From NCBI GenBank assembly GCA_900771975.1, contig CAAGPV010000012.1, positions 62,001-126,000 of the forward strand: a DNA stretch of 64,000 nucleotides, in the 5' to 3' direction. The stretch's first letter is position 1. The number at the start of each line of letters is the position of its first letter. The position numbers and the translations under genes were made by a program. Positions 1 to 9,649 of this stretch are shown here, piece after piece. This DNA comes from an uncultured Prevotella sp. Lineage in GTDB: Bacteria > Bacteroidota > Bacteroidia > Bacteroidales > Bacteroidaceae. The notes under the pieces were generated by a model. It made no database searches, was not told the origin of the DNA, and saw only the letters and a list, made by a program, of their open reading frames with translations.

Positions 1-971
1 GACTTCAGACAAATTCCAGGTCCAGAAGTGGATGTTGCAGCCAAAGCACCTGCAAATGCAGCACCCACAGAGCTTGCGCACGCAGATATTTCGTCCTCGC
101 ATTGAACAGTTATAACCCCCATTGACTTATGTTTGGACAACTCGTGCAAGATGTCTGTAGCAGGAGTGATGGGATAAGAGCCTAAATACAACTTCAATCC
201 TGCCTTTTCAGCAGCCGCCATCAAGCCATAGGCTGTGGCTTTGTTGCCGGTAATATCCATATAACGTCCAGGTTCTTTCACTTTCGACTCTATCCGATAG
301 GTTGCTGGCACCGAGGCGTGCACGTTGTGTCCGTAGTCGTATCCGGCATGTACCACCTTGATGTTGTTTTCAGCTATTTGTGGTTTTTTGTGGAATTTTT
401 CCCTCAAGAAATTTTCCACCAGTCCCAAGTCACGGTTAAACAACCAGCACACCAAACCCAAAGCAAACATGTTTCGGCATTTCAAAACTGCCTTGTTGTC
501 CATACCAGAGTCTGCCAAACAGTCTTTTACCATTTTGGTTAATGGACAAGCCACCACTCTATCTGGGTCTATTCCCAATTCCCCAAGATAGTCATCAGAC
601 CTAAACTCCGCCTTATGTAAGTCGTTTGGCCCGAAAGAGTCGGTGTCAATAATGATTGTTGCCTGAGGTTTTGCATGATGATACTGTGTCTTAAGTGCTG
701 CTGCATTCATTGCTACCAGCACATCGCATTGATCTCCTGGTGTGTAAACACGTCCTGCACCGATGTGTACTTGATAGCCACTTACACCTGTCAAGGAGCC
801 TTGCGGAGCCCGAATGTCTGCTGGATAATCTGGAAATGTTGAGATGCCGTTTCCTTTTGAAGCCGAAACGGTTGAAAAAATGTTTCCCGCCAACTGCATA
901 CCATCTCCCGAATCTCCAGAGAAGCGCACTACCACTTGGTCGAGTTCTTTAACTTCTAATTGTTCAGTCAT
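1..971 (-). CDS. korA: 2-oxoacid:ferredoxin oxidoreductase alpha subunit, gamma-alpha fusion type (partial)
   Basis: Likely 2-oxoglutarate (or related 2-oxoacid) ferredoxin oxidoreductase, which makes acyl-CoA from a 2-oxoacid while reducing ferredoxin. The reading frame starts at ATG 971-969 and stays open to the window edge (323 codons), so the C-terminus is missing. The first ~190 residues form the gamma-type domain, with the motif RFSGDSGDGMQLAGNIF near residue 16. After a linker comes the start of the pyrimidine-binding alpha domain (YPITPATDILHEL, then TSTSGPGICLK at the edge). This fused gamma-alpha order is typical of anaerobic Bacteroidetes KorA. The beta subunit would be expected just beyond position 1. 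A -33/-7 promoter pair lies 42-73 bases upstream. KorA versus another 2-oxoacid specificity cannot be settled from this fragment. Confidence 0.88.
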   Translation of the reverse strand, partial: MTEQLEVKELDQVVVRFSGDSGDGMQLAGNIFSTVSASKGNGISTFPDYPADIRAPQGSLTGVSGYQVHIGAGRVYTPGDQCDVLVAMNAAALKTQYHHAKPQATIIIDTDSFGPNDLHKAEFRSDDYLGELGIDPDRVVACPLTKMVKDCLADSGMDNKAVLKCRNMFALGLVCWLFNRDLGLVENFLREKFHKKPQIAENNIKVVHAGYDYGHNVHASVPATYRIESKVKEPGRYMDITGNKATAYGLMAAAEKAGLKLYLGSYPITPATDILHELSKHKSMGVITVQCEDEISACASSVGAAFAGALAATSTSGPGICLK

Positions 972-1012
972 AGATTTATCAGACGTTAAGATATATGTTT
1001 TCTAATGTCGGG

Positions 1013-1044
1013 CAAAGGTGCTAATTAATCTTGAAACTGCCAAA
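1013..1044 (-). promoter_or_regulatory. Bacteroidetes-type promoter for korA
   Basis: On the minus strand a -33 TTTG (1044-1041) is followed after 20 bases by CACCTTTG (1020-1013), one mismatch from the -7 consensus TAnnTTTG. The spacing is the usual one for the primary sigma factor of Bacteroidetes. Confidence 0.6.
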
Positions 1045-1086
1045 TAAAAATGCAGGTTTTATGCCATTATCCGCATTTTTCGTTGT

Positions 1087-2748
1087 TTAGTACTTAAAGG
1101 AGCTTCCTCCCAAAAACTCTCGCAGCAAGCTTGTTGGAGGCAATTGCCTATATGGTATAGGCTTAAAGTATTTCAGGAATTTCAGCAAACGGTAGGCCTC
1201 GCTATATTCTTCACAGTTTTCGGGCACCAATTCCAGCAATGGTTCAGCTTGTGTTTTTATGGCGGCAAGTTCATAAAGCATGGCCGTATTAAACATTGCA
1301 TCAGCATTTTCCTGATAAGGGAATATCCATTTGTTTTCTCCGGCTCTTACCGATGGCCATCTGTGAATGGTTTCCTGTGCACTCACGCCACGGTATTTAT
1401 AGTCACGGATGATGCGACGAAGCAGCCGGTTGTCGGTTGTGGGAATGTAGTTGTGGCTATCCAGCAGTATGGTTGTCAACGCAGAAGCATACACCCGAAA
1501 CTTTTGTTCTTCCGGTATTTGAGCTGTCAACTCGGGATTTAGGGCATGTATGCCCTCCACTACCAACACGTTATGTTCATCCATGCGCAGTTTTTTTCCA
1601 CTTCGCTCACTTTTTCCTGTCTGAAAGTTATATTTTGGCAATTCCACTTCCTCACCACGGAAGAGTGCGTTAAACTGATCGTTGATTAGTTTCAGGTTCA
1701 ATGCATAGATACTTTCATAGTCGTATTCACCCGTTTCATCTTTTGGCGTATGTTCGCGATCCACAAAATAGTCGTCAAGAGAAATCTGAAGAGGCTTTAT
1801 CCCATTGGCCAGAAGTTGGATGGAAAGACGTTTACACGTAGTGGTTTTACCGCTTGAGGACGGGCCAGCAAGCAAAACAAGCTTTACACCCTTGCGAGCT
1901 GCGATCTCATCGGCAATGTGTGAAATCTTCTTTTCTTGCAGAGCTTCGCTCAAATTGATGATATCAGTGGTATGCCCCTTGGCAACCGCTTCGTTTAGGT
2001 CTCCCACCGTGCGCAGGCCAAGAATGTTCTGCCACCTGTGATGTTCCACAAAGATGTCAAACATCTTGTCTTGTCTGATTAGTTTGCCCAATTGCGAAGG
2101 GTCTTGCTTAGACGGAATACGCAGCAAAACACCGTCATAATAGGGTTCCAATCCAAACAGGAAGAGCTGGGAAGTATTTGTCAGGAGCGATCCATAGTAG
2201 TAATCCACATAGTCGTCTATTTGATAATAGGTAGTATAAAGCCTTCCCGTACTTTTCAACAATTTCGATTTTGAAATAGCTCCTCTTGCTTCAAACACCT
2301 TTATAGCCTCTTCGGTAGGAACTTCAAAACGGCGAATTGGTATTTTTGCATCTATTATCTCTTGCATTCTTGCTTTTACCTTGTCAACAATCTGCGGTGT
2401 AACAGGCTGTCCGATGTTAAGATTGCAATAATAGCCATTGCTCACTGGAATGTCAATCACCACTTCCGAGGAGGGATACAAATCGTGTATTGCCTTACAA
2501 AGAACAAAAAACAAGGAACGGGTATAGTTGCGTGAACCAGACGAAGTATGCAGGTCAAGGAACTCAACATCCTTGCTATGATAGACACGATAGTGCATTC
2601 CCTCTACCTTATTATTTACTTTAGCCGACACGGGGCCATAGTTCATTTGCAGATTAAACGCATTAAAAATGTCAGAAAGTGTGCTTCCAATAGCAACGTT
2701 TTGAGATTTTTTGTTATTTTTGCAACGGATTTGTATTACTTGTTTCAT
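1087..2748 (-). CDS. Nucleoside (uridine) kinase-like protein with TGS domain
   Basis: A 553-residue protein with an N-terminal TGS-like, tRNA-synthetase-related region (about 1-200) joined to a phosphoribulokinase/uridine kinase P-loop domain. The Walker A motif GPSSSGKTT is near residue 295, followed by the SLDDYF and VVEGIHALNP motifs of uridine kinases. The predicted reaction is phosphorylation of uridine or cytidine, or a similar nucleoside, using NTP. The long TGS-fused form is common in Bacteroidetes and Firmicutes, and its substrate is not firmly established. Start ATG at 2748. It is divergent from the Na/Pi transporter at 2848 and lies 115 bases downstream of korA. Confidence 0.85.
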   Translation of the reverse strand: MKQVIQIRCKNNKKSQNVAIGSTLSDIFNAFNLQMNYGPVSAKVNNKVEGMHYRVYHSKDVEFLDLHTSSGSRNYTRSLFFVLCKAIHDLYPSSEVVIDIPVSNGYYCNLNIGQPVTPQIVDKVKARMQEIIDAKIPIRRFEVPTEEAIKVFEARGAISKSKLLKSTGRLYTTYYQIDDYVDYYYGSLLTNTSQLFLFGLEPYYDGVLLRIPSKQDPSQLGKLIRQDKMFDIFVEHHRWQNILGLRTVGDLNEAVAKGHTTDIINLSEALQEKKISHIADEIAARKGVKLVLLAGPSSSGKTTTCKRLSIQLLANGIKPLQISLDDYFVDREHTPKDETGEYDYESIYALNLKLINDQFNALFRGEEVELPKYNFQTGKSERSGKKLRMDEHNVLVVEGIHALNPELTAQIPEEQKFRVYASALTTILLDSHNYIPTTDNRLLRRIIRDYKYRGVSAQETIHRWPSVRAGENKWIFPYQENADAMFNTAMLYELAAIKTQAEPLLELVPENCEEYSEAYRLLKFLKYFKPIPYRQLPPTSLLREFLGGSSFKY

Positions 2749-2847
2749 GTTCTTTCAATGCTTATGTTAGACAATAGGGAACCGACTGCTAAGTTAATAA
2801 AAGTTCTACAAAGGCCCAAGAGAAGTAACATTACATAAACATTAAAT

Positions 2848-4557
2848 ATGTCGATTTGGATTTTTTTCAAAGTTATAGGCTCCCTTGCCTTGTTGATGTT
2901 TGGTATGAAGTCAATGAGCGACAGCCTACAGAAGATGGCAGGACCACAGCTTCGCCATGTATTGGGTACAATGACCACCAATCGCTTTACCGGAATTCTT
3001 ACAGGAACCTTTATTACAGCCGCCGTCCAGTCGTCTACCGCAACTACTGTGATGACGGTTTCTTTTGTTAATGCCGGCCTGTTGACTTTGGCGCAAGCCA
3101 TTTCGGTTATCATGGGAGCCAACATCGGAACCACACTGACGGCATGGATTATGTCGGCCGGTTTCTCTTTCAACATCACCGACTTTGTGTGGCCAGCCTT
3201 TTTCATTGCTATCATCCTTATCTATTCGAAGAAGCGAAAGATTATAGGTGACTTCATCTTCGGTATTTCGTTTATGTTTTTGGGCTTAGGGACGCTCCGT
3301 CAGACTGGCATCGACATGGATTTGGCCCACCAACAGTCGGTATTGGACTTTTTCAGCATCTTCGACCCCAACAGTTTCCTCACTACCATCGTCTTTCTCC
3401 TTATAGGTAGCGTGCTCACCATGTGTGTTCAAAGTTCAGCTGCCATCATGGCCATCACGATGATACTGTGTTCTACTGGAGTATTACCCATCTATCAAGG
3501 CATTGCTTTGGTTATGGGCGAGAACATAGGAACCACTGTCACCTCCAACATTGCCGCATGGACAGCCAATACACAGGCACGCAGGGCCGCCTTGGCGCAC
3601 ATGTTTTTCAATGTGTTCGGTGTGCTTTGGGTGCTCTGCATCTTCAAACCATTTATCAATATGGTGTGCGGGTTCGTTGGTTATGACGAGAATTTAACCA
3701 AAGCCGACCCAACATTCTTCCAGAACGCCACCAAATTGTCGTTTGTATTAGCCGCTTTCCACACCACATTCAACGTGGCCAACACGCTCATTCTCGTAGG
3801 ATTTATCCCTCAAATAGAGAAGTTTGTCTGCAAAATCATTAAACCCAAGAAGAATGCAGACGAAGATGACTTCCGTTTGCGCTTTATCCAGTCGGGCATT
3901 ATGAAGACTCCCGAAATTTCAGTCTTAGAAGCAGAAAAGGAGATACAGGCTTTTGCAGAACGCATTCAACGTATGTTCGGCATGGTAAGGGAGCTCCTTG
4001 GCGAGACCGACAAAGACAAGTTTGTCAAGCTCTTTACGCGCATTGAAAAGTATGAAGGTATCAGCGACAACATGGAAATAGAGATTGCCAACTATCTCGG
4101 CAACGTCAGCGACTCTCATCTGAGCGATGAGACAAAAGCGAAAATTAGGGCGATGATGCGTGAGATTAGCGAGATTGAGAGCATTGGAGACAGTTGTTAC
4201 AACCTTGCTCGCTGCATTAACCGGAAGCTTAACGGCAAAGAGGATTTCACAGAGTCGCAATACGACCACATACACCAGATGTTTGAACTTACCGATGAAG
4301 CGCTGACGCAAATGAACGTTTCGCTCGTCAGCCACAAGATTGACGTTGACGCCAACCGTTCGTTCAACATCGAGAACGAAATAAACAACTACCGCAGTCA
4401 GCTGAGGAGCCAAAACATAAACGATGTGGATAACCATGTCTACACCTACGCCATTGGAACGATGTATATGGACATCATTCAAGAGTGTGAAAAACTGGGC
4501 GACTATGTTGTTAACGTGGTAGAAGCGCGCATGGGCACACGACAGAAAGACGCATAA
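2848..4557 (+). CDS. Na/Pi cotransporter family protein with PhoU-like domain
   Basis: A 569-residue inner-membrane protein. The N-terminal ~330 residues hold the two inverted repeats of the Na+/phosphate cotransporter II family, each with the QSS motif (AAVQSSTATT near residue 60, CVQSSAAIMAI near 195) and a glycine-rich GANIGTT / GENIGTT sequence. Residues ~350-560 form a soluble PhoU-like helical domain (two E-rich bundles). The predicted role is sodium-coupled phosphate movement with a regulatory cytoplasmic tail. The next gene begins 14 bases later, so the two are probably co-transcribed. No clear promoter was seen in the 99-base divergent gap. Confidence 0.88.
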   Translation: MSIWIFFKVIGSLALLMFGMKSMSDSLQKMAGPQLRHVLGTMTTNRFTGILTGTFITAAVQSSTATTVMTVSFVNAGLLTLAQAISVIMGANIGTTLTAWIMSAGFSFNITDFVWPAFFIAIILIYSKKRKIIGDFIFGISFMFLGLGTLRQTGIDMDLAHQQSVLDFFSIFDPNSFLTTIVFLLIGSVLTMCVQSSAAIMAITMILCSTGVLPIYQGIALVMGENIGTTVTSNIAAWTANTQARRAALAHMFFNVFGVLWVLCIFKPFINMVCGFVGYDENLTKADPTFFQNATKLSFVLAAFHTTFNVANTLILVGFIPQIEKFVCKIIKPKKNADEDDFRLRFIQSGIMKTPEISVLEAEKEIQAFAERIQRMFGMVRELLGETDKDKFVKLFTRIEKYEGISDNMEIEIANYLGNVSDSHLSDETKAKIRAMMREISEIESIGDSCYNLARCINRKLNGKEDFTESQYDHIHQMFELTDEALTQMNVSLVSHKIDVDANRSFNIENEINNYRSQLRSQNINDVDNHVYTYAIGTMYMDIIQECEKLGDYVVNVVEARMGTRQKDA

Positions 4558-4571
4558 CAACAGGATGACCG

Positions 4572-5348
4572 ATGGAAAAGAAGAAGGTTATTGTCGTTAT
4601 ACCCGTTTACCGCTCTACCCTAAAGTCGAGCGAAGCCACGGCTTTAGCACACAACTTAGAGGTTCTAAAGCGCTATCCCACCGTCTTCTTAAAGCCTGAA
4701 GGACTGGACTTAAGCCAACTTTGCCAACAATATCCGCAAGTGGGAGAAATCAGCGTTAGCAATGATTGGCTGGGCACAAAACGGGGTATAGACGGCTATA
4801 ACGACATGACTATGTCGTCCGATTTTTACCAATTATTTTCCGACTACGAATATCTGTTCATCTGCCATGTTGATGCTTGGATGTTTTCTGACAAACTGTC
4901 TGACTGGTGCGACCGTGGTTACGATCACGTGGCAGCCCCGTGGCCCACACGACCGCGCTATCTTCACTTTCCTCTCAAGCAGTACATCCGTTTACGCTTA
5001 TGGCTGAAACCCGCAAAGAAGGTCATCCATTGCCAGATGTTCGGGCGTATCGGCAATGGAGGTTTGAGCCTTCGTCGCGTGAGCGTCTTCCACGACTGTT
5101 GTCTCAAATACGCAAAAGAAATTGCCTATTTTCAAGCACAAAAGCACCCTCTCTACAATGAAGATCTCTTTTGGGCATTGATTCCTAAAGAGCTAAAACT
5201 ACCCACTGTGGAAGAGGCATTAACCTTTTCGTTCGATCTAAAGCCTCAGTTGTGCTATCAACTCAACGGACAACACCTGCCAATGGCTTGCCACGGCTTC
5301 AACAAGCCCGAACGTGTTACATTCTGGAAACAGTTTATCAATTTCTAA
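4572..5348 (+). CDS. DUF5672 family protein, probable glycan-related transferase
   Basis: A 258-residue protein without a signal peptide. It starts with a beta-strand (KKVIVVIPVYRS) like that of nucleotide-sugar-dependent enzymes, has an aromatic/acidic centre (YLFICHVDAWMF), and a GNGGLSLRR motif followed by NEDLFW. That pattern is shared with DUF5672 proteins, which resemble GT-A glycosyltransferases. It follows the Na/Pi gene by 14 bases and ends overlapping the stop codon of the convergent GT90 gene (bases 5345-5348). With GT90 and UDP-galactopyranose mutase next door, a role in surface glycan assembly is inferred, not shown. Confidence 0.72.
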   Translation: MEKKKVIVVIPVYRSTLKSSEATALAHNLEVLKRYPTVFLKPEGLDLSQLCQQYPQVGEISVSNDWLGTKRGIDGYNDMTMSSDFYQLFSDYEYLFICHVDAWMFSDKLSDWCDRGYDHVAAPWPTRPRYLHFPLKQYIRLRLWLKPAKKVIHCQMFGRIGNGGLSLRRVSVFHDCCLKYAKEIAYFQAQKHPLYNEDLFWALIPKELKLPTVEEALTFSFDLKPQLCYQLNGQHLPMACHGFNKPERVTFWKQFINF

Positions 5349-6391
5349 TTTTCTGGTCGTAGCGTAGACAACTGCTGCTCAGTAAAAAGGAAATACTTTT
5401 GCAAGACCAAATAGGTAATGAGCCTTTCACGTTTGCTATCACGGAATTGGTCAACATATTCATGGGCATGTTGTATGATGGCTTCGGCCTCTTCTGGATG
5501 TGCTATGTAGTGGTTGAGACGTTCTTCCACATCCGAGAAATCGGCTTTTATCTCTATATAGTGGTAGTTGGGTATCAACTTGCCTTCCATAAACCACGAT
5601 TCGCAGGTTGGGCGGGGCATCACCGCCACAGAGTTGGATGACATTATCCACTTTAAGTTGCTGGCCACGTCATTTCCTTCCAGACTTATCACAAACTTGT
5701 AATTGAGGTGCTGACGAATGGTTAGCTTCTCTGTTTGCCACTGTGGGTAGCCTTTGTCTATGACACCTATATCAAACAAGGGGTGACCAAAGAATTTTTC
5801 AACAAATGTCAAACGGTTGCGCTTTACGTTTCCGCCACCCACTTGACCTATCAAGCCCCTGAAAATGGCTTTGTTTTTCTTTTTCCTAAAAGGCTTTCGG
5901 TCTTTCACAAAGATGAAATGGCGCACCTTGTCGAGTTTCAGCAATACCGAGTTGGTATTATCAACGCCCAATGGGCGCGTCTTGGTAATAGCAGGAACAG
6001 AAGGAACATGGGTAATATCGCCTGGCAACAGATGCCATTTATAATTTAAAGGAAACCGTTTGGCATAGACAAAAGAGTCTAAATAGTAGACCGATGGATG
6101 TCCTATTTTTTGCTGTTTCAGTTCTACCAACTGCTTTTCAAATGCAACTTTGTCAAACTGAACATTTGCATTTAGCTGATTGTAATATTCCACTCGGCTG
6201 AGAATATAACCTTTGTCTGCCCTGTTGGCCAAACTCTTCAAAGCCTTCTTACGTAGTCGTATCGACACGAAACGCGGTATATACAGACTGAAATACGACA
6301 AACAGAAGTATTTCCACTTCGAGTTTTTGCCGTTGTGTATTATGTAGAGTAGGTGATTTTTTAGTTTCTTAATTTTCGTTTTTCCGTCCAT
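5345..6391 (-). CDS. Glycosyltransferase family 90 (CAP10/LPS-modifying type)
   Basis: A 348-residue protein, predicted cytoplasmic or membrane-peripheral. The C-terminal half has GT90-type motifs: KAIFRGLIGQVGGGNVKRN near residue 175, then YKFVISLEGNDVASNLKW near 230, SNSVAVMPRPTCESWF, and HYIEIKADFSDVEER. These are shared with CAP10 and LpsA-type lipopolysaccharide glycosyltransferases that add xylose, galactose or glucose. It stops inside the end of the DUF5672 gene and lies 16 bases downstream of the UDP-galactopyranose mutase stop, so it is probably transcribed with that gene. The sugar transferred is unknown. Confidence 0.82.
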   Translation of the reverse strand: MDGKTKIKKLKNHLLYIIHNGKNSKWKYFCLSYFSLYIPRFVSIRLRKKALKSLANRADKGYILSRVEYYNQLNANVQFDKVAFEKQLVELKQQKIGHPSVYYLDSFVYAKRFPLNYKWHLLPGDITHVPSVPAITKTRPLGVDNTNSVLLKLDKVRHFIFVKDRKPFRKKKNKAIFRGLIGQVGGGNVKRNRLTFVEKFFGHPLFDIGVIDKGYPQWQTEKLTIRQHLNYKFVISLEGNDVASNLKWIMSSNSVAVMPRPTCESWFMEGKLIPNYHYIEIKADFSDVEERLNHYIAHPEEAEAIIQHAHEYVDQFRDSKRERLITYLVLQKYFLFTEQQLSTLRPEN

Positions 6392-6407
6392 CAGTAGAAA
6401 TCATTGT

Positions 6408-7562
6408 TTATAGATGTTTCTTGTTGAGCACTTGTGCGATGACATCATCCATGTCATAGTATTTGTATTCAGCCAACCTTCCTCCGAAAACAACATTTTT
6501 TTCTTTATCGGCAAGTTGTTTATAGCATGCATAGAGTTTTGTGTTCGGTTCATCGTTGACGGGATAATAGGGTTCCATTCCCATCTGCCACTCTATGGGA
6601 TACTCTTTGGAAACTACCGTACAGGGGGTGGCATAGACTTCCTCTCCAAATTGTTCAAAGTGTTTATGCTCTATAATGCGTGTGTAAGGGATGGTTGCCT
6701 CGGTGTAGTTGACCACCGCATTGCCTTGATAGTTGGGAGTTTCAAGAGTTTCATGCTCGAAGCGGACTGTACGATAGTTGAGTTTCCCCAACCGATAATC
6801 GAAATACTCATCTATCATTCCCGTGAAAACCACCTTGTCGAAAGTAGCCCCTAAAACAGAGAATGTGGAGTTGCCCTGTTTCTTACGTTCCAAAAGGTAG
6901 TCTACCTGCGTACGCACTTCTGTACCTTCGAGCAGTTTTTCAATGAGCACGTTGTATCCGCCGATGGGAATGCCCTGATAGAGATCGTTGAAATAATTGT
7001 TGTCATACACCCAGCGAACAGGCAAACGCTTGATGATGAATGCCGGCAGATCGGCACATCGACGTCCCCACTGTTTTTCGGTATATCCCTTTATGAGTTT
7101 CTCATAGATGTCGTTGCCCACCAACACCAAAGCTTGCTCCTCCAAGTTGCGAGGCGTTGTTACGCCCTTCGCCAACATTCGGTTCATAGCCTCAGCCTTT
7201 TGTTTTTCTATGATAGCCTGCGCTTCTGCAGGAGTAGTCACGCCCCACATTTCGGAAAACGTGTTCATATTGAACGGCAAGTTATAGAAGCGTCCTTTAT
7301 AACATGCCATCGGGCTATTGGTATAGCGGTTGAAAGGAACCAGTCGGTTGACAAACTCCCAAACATTCCTGTCAGACGTGTGAAAGATGTGGGCCCCATA
7401 CTTGTGCACATTAATGCCTTTCACACGTTCGCAATAGACGTTGCCGCCTACATGGTTACGCTTGTCTATCACCAAACAACGCATTCCTGCCTGACGGGCC
7501 CGATAGGCATAGGTGGCACCATACAGACCGCTGCCAACGATAAGGTAGTCATAATGTTCCAT
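6408..7562 (-). CDS. glf: UDP-galactopyranose mutase
   Basis: Converts UDP-galactopyranose to UDP-galactofuranose, the donor for galactofuranose in surface glycans, with FADH- as cofactor. The 384-residue protein opens with a Rossmann FAD-binding motif (DYLIVGSGLYGATYA) and VIDKRNHVGGN. It also has the GAHIFHTSDRNVW and YTEKQWG motifs of this family and a C-terminal VFGGRLAEYKYYDMD block. The start is set at ATG 7562: an upstream in-frame start at 7586 would lie inside the promoter -7 box (7584-7591). It heads a two-gene unit with the GT90 gene. Confidence 0.94.
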   Translation of the reverse strand: MEHYDYLIVGSGLYGATYAYRARQAGMRCLVIDKRNHVGGNVYCERVKGINVHKYGAHIFHTSDRNVWEFVNRLVPFNRYTNSPMACYKGRFYNLPFNMNTFSEMWGVTTPAEAQAIIEKQKAEAMNRMLAKGVTTPRNLEEQALVLVGNDIYEKLIKGYTEKQWGRRCADLPAFIIKRLPVRWVYDNNYFNDLYQGIPIGGYNVLIEKLLEGTEVRTQVDYLLERKKQGNSTFSVLGATFDKVVFTGMIDEYFDYRLGKLNYRTVRFEHETLETPNYQGNAVVNYTEATIPYTRIIEHKHFEQFGEEVYATPCTVVSKEYPIEWQMGMEPYYPVNDEPNTKLYACYKQLADKEKNVVFGGRLAEYKYYDMDDVIAQVLNKKHL

Positions 7563-7583
7563 TGCTTCTTGTTTTATTTCACA

Positions 7584-7615
7584 CAAAGGTAGCTTTTTCT
7601 TGTTACACCGTCAAG
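7584..7615 (-). promoter_or_regulatory. Promoter for glf
   Basis: On the minus strand, CTTG (7615-7612) and TACCTTTG (7591-7584) are separated by 20 bases. The -7 box matches TAnnTTTG exactly and leaves about 20 bases before the ATG at 7562. This decides the glf start. Confidence 0.6.
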
Positions 7616-7623
7616 ACTTTCAA

Positions 7624-9630
7624 TTAAAAATTCCATTTCAATTGCATTTCCAAGTCGGTCATGGCGCTTTGTTGAATTTTCTGTAACCCGCTCGATATAT
7701 GGTCGCGGTCAAGATAGTCTGTGGTTCCTATCTTTGCCGTGAGCGACAAATGCTTGTTGACTTGGGCGTTTGCCCATAAGGCGTAACGCACCCCTTTTCC
7801 ATAATAGGCTGGGAACGAAAATGAATAGAGCATACCGCGCTCATAGGTATAGACGCGCGAATTGTAGTCGTCTGTATGGAAATAGACTATCCATGACGAC
7901 AGTTGCAACCACACCAAAGGCTTCCATCCTCCGTTGCCACTAACCATCCATCCGCTACTTGTCTGTCCGTCAAACTGATAATGGCAAAAGTCGGCTTGCA
8001 CCTTGCCGCTCCATTGCCTTGCTGTATAGCCCGCTGACCATCGACACCGCTGGGTTATCTCGTTAGCAAGTGCATCTTTGCCAGCATTGTCTTTCTGGCG
8101 AATGCGCAAACGGTATCGACCTGTCAGCGTAAAAGGTCCTTTACTATATACCACAGACAAGAGGTTGTCCCACGAATGGGAACTTCCGCTAATACGGTAT
8201 TTCATCCATGGCGAATAGGCAATGTCTGTATAGGCTGCCACCGACAAGTTGCGCACAGGATGCCAGTCAGCCCCCACATAGAGACCGCTCTCGTTTTGAA
8301 CACTTCCGCCATCGCTGAAGGCTTCCGAGAAAAGAGAATAATAGCGGTAGCTATAAAAACGGTAAAGGGCCAATAGCGACAGTTTGCCTGTTGCTTGAAA
8401 CGACAATGCATTGAGTGTGGCAACAGCATGATTGTTGTTAAGAGCAGTCTCACCGTTGAAACTCCAGCGAGGATGCTGATAGCCATAGTCGGCTCCCACA
8501 TTCCAGAAGTGTTTGCCATGTGGATAATATGCCCTGTACTTCTGGGTATCATCAGGTTGCAAGGGCTTGTCAAAAACGGTGTAAAGCCCTGTAAGCCCTA
8601 AGCGAAAACCGTCTTTGTTCCACCGTAGGCGTCCTCCAGCCAACGACTGTGAAGCATTGTTTTTGCGTTCCATCTCGCTGGGAGTGCGGTGGTAGCCAGT
8701 CGTAAGCAGCGTCTTTATGGCTGTTTGGTCTTTGGTCAATGTGGCATCTATCTTACGCCAAGACACAAATGTTGTAAGGTCTATGCGCTTTGACAGTTGG
8801 ATGGTGGCAGCGGCTCCTTGCAGATAACGGGCATTGGAACGGCCCGAATAGCCACGCACATCGTTATCGCTTCTGCCAAGAGTAGACAACATGGAAAGCT
8901 TGCCGTAGCCGAATGAGTTGTTCATCACCAGTCCCATTCCCAAACGCAACCTGTAACGTCCAGCGACAGCAGCCTTCAAACGACCCAACTTTCGCAAGGC
9001 CACATAAAACGAGTAATGGTCATAACCCCACTTGTTTCCTCCCGAGAAAAACGGTTCTCCAGCATCCTGCGCCCCTATCAACCCTATCTTCAGGTAATCG
9101 GCATAGCTGAATACATACCGCACATCATGCCGGTATCTATAGCCCAAATAGCCGTTTTCGTCGCCTTTCCGGGTATAAAACGGAATTTTTGCCGTGGCCA
9201 AGACTTCTTGTTTGCCGTATTTGGCGATGGTGGCCAACGAAGGGAAAGCCTTATTTTCCTGCTTACCTATGTAAAGGCAATAGGTAAGCAGCTGCTGCCT
9301 TTCGGCATCAATCGATTCTATCATCGATAGCTCACCCAGCGAACGCATGCCACCATATTGATACACATAAGCCTGCAAGTCTTCTATTTGCTGCTCGGTA
9401 AGAAAGGGTATACGCTCCAAGTCTTCCCTCGTAGCGGTATTGATGTTGACGGGATGTTGTTCCAAGTCGCACAACAGTTCATAGGTGTCCTCCCATGATG
9501 TACGGTCTATATCGTCACTCGTGGTAAGTTGTTCAATCAGGTTTTCCCAGAGATGAACCGATTGTGCAGAGAGCGGCATCGACAACAGTCCGCACAACAG
9601 GGAAAGAAGAACTGATTTCATGTCTTTCAT
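7624..9630 (-). CDS. Exported helix-hairpin-helix protein with C-terminal beta-barrel-like region
   Basis: A 668-residue protein with a signal peptide (cleavage after about LSMPLSAQ, residue 23). Residues ~50-115 form a ComEA-like helix-hairpin-helix pair (NINTATREDLERIPFL, then a second hairpin near MRSLGELSMI). The remaining ~530 residues are rich in alternating aromatic/polar strands, and the protein ends in an amphipathic strand with terminal Phe (MQLKWNF), as in outer-membrane barrels. HHH domains usually bind DNA, so the combination suggests a periplasm-facing nucleic-acid-binding domain on an outer-membrane barrel. That is inference; the family is widespread but uncharacterised in Bacteroidetes. 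ATG 9621 is an alternative start. Confidence 0.78.
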   Translation of the reverse strand: MKDMKSVLLSLLCGLLSMPLSAQSVHLWENLIEQLTTSDDIDRTSWEDTYELLCDLEQHPVNINTATREDLERIPFLTEQQIEDLQAYVYQYGGMRSLGELSMIESIDAERQQLLTYCLYIGKQENKAFPSLATIAKYGKQEVLATAKIPFYTRKGDENGYLGYRYRHDVRYVFSYADYLKIGLIGAQDAGEPFFSGGNKWGYDHYSFYVALRKLGRLKAAVAGRYRLRLGMGLVMNNSFGYGKLSMLSTLGRSDNDVRGYSGRSNARYLQGAAATIQLSKRIDLTTFVSWRKIDATLTKDQTAIKTLLTTGYHRTPSEMERKNNASQSLAGGRLRWNKDGFRLGLTGLYTVFDKPLQPDDTQKYRAYYPHGKHFWNVGADYGYQHPRWSFNGETALNNNHAVATLNALSFQATGKLSLLALYRFYSYRYYSLFSEAFSDGGSVQNESGLYVGADWHPVRNLSVAAYTDIAYSPWMKYRISGSSHSWDNLLSVVYSKGPFTLTGRYRLRIRQKDNAGKDALANEITQRCRWSAGYTARQWSGKVQADFCHYQFDGQTSSGWMVSGNGGWKPLVWLQLSSWIVYFHTDDYNSRVYTYERGMLYSFSFPAYYGKGVRYALWANAQVNKHLSLTAKIGTTDYLDRDHISSGLQKIQQSAMTDLEMQLKWNF

Positions 9631-9649
9631 AGGTAATGGATTGAGATAA

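Noticed and set aside
2745..3215. 156-codon minus-strand open frame
   Set aside because: It lies almost entirely opposite the Na/Pi transporter gene, which has clear family motifs; a shadow frame.
4425..4433. Single exact DnaA box TGTGGATAA (also at 18841-18849)
   Set aside because: Each is isolated and inside a coding sequence; a 9-mer is expected by chance. They serve as a background check for the cluster at 63926-63989.
3925..4560. 211-codon minus-strand open frame
   Set aside because: Opposite the PhoU-like end of the Na/Pi transporter gene; no recognisable protein features.
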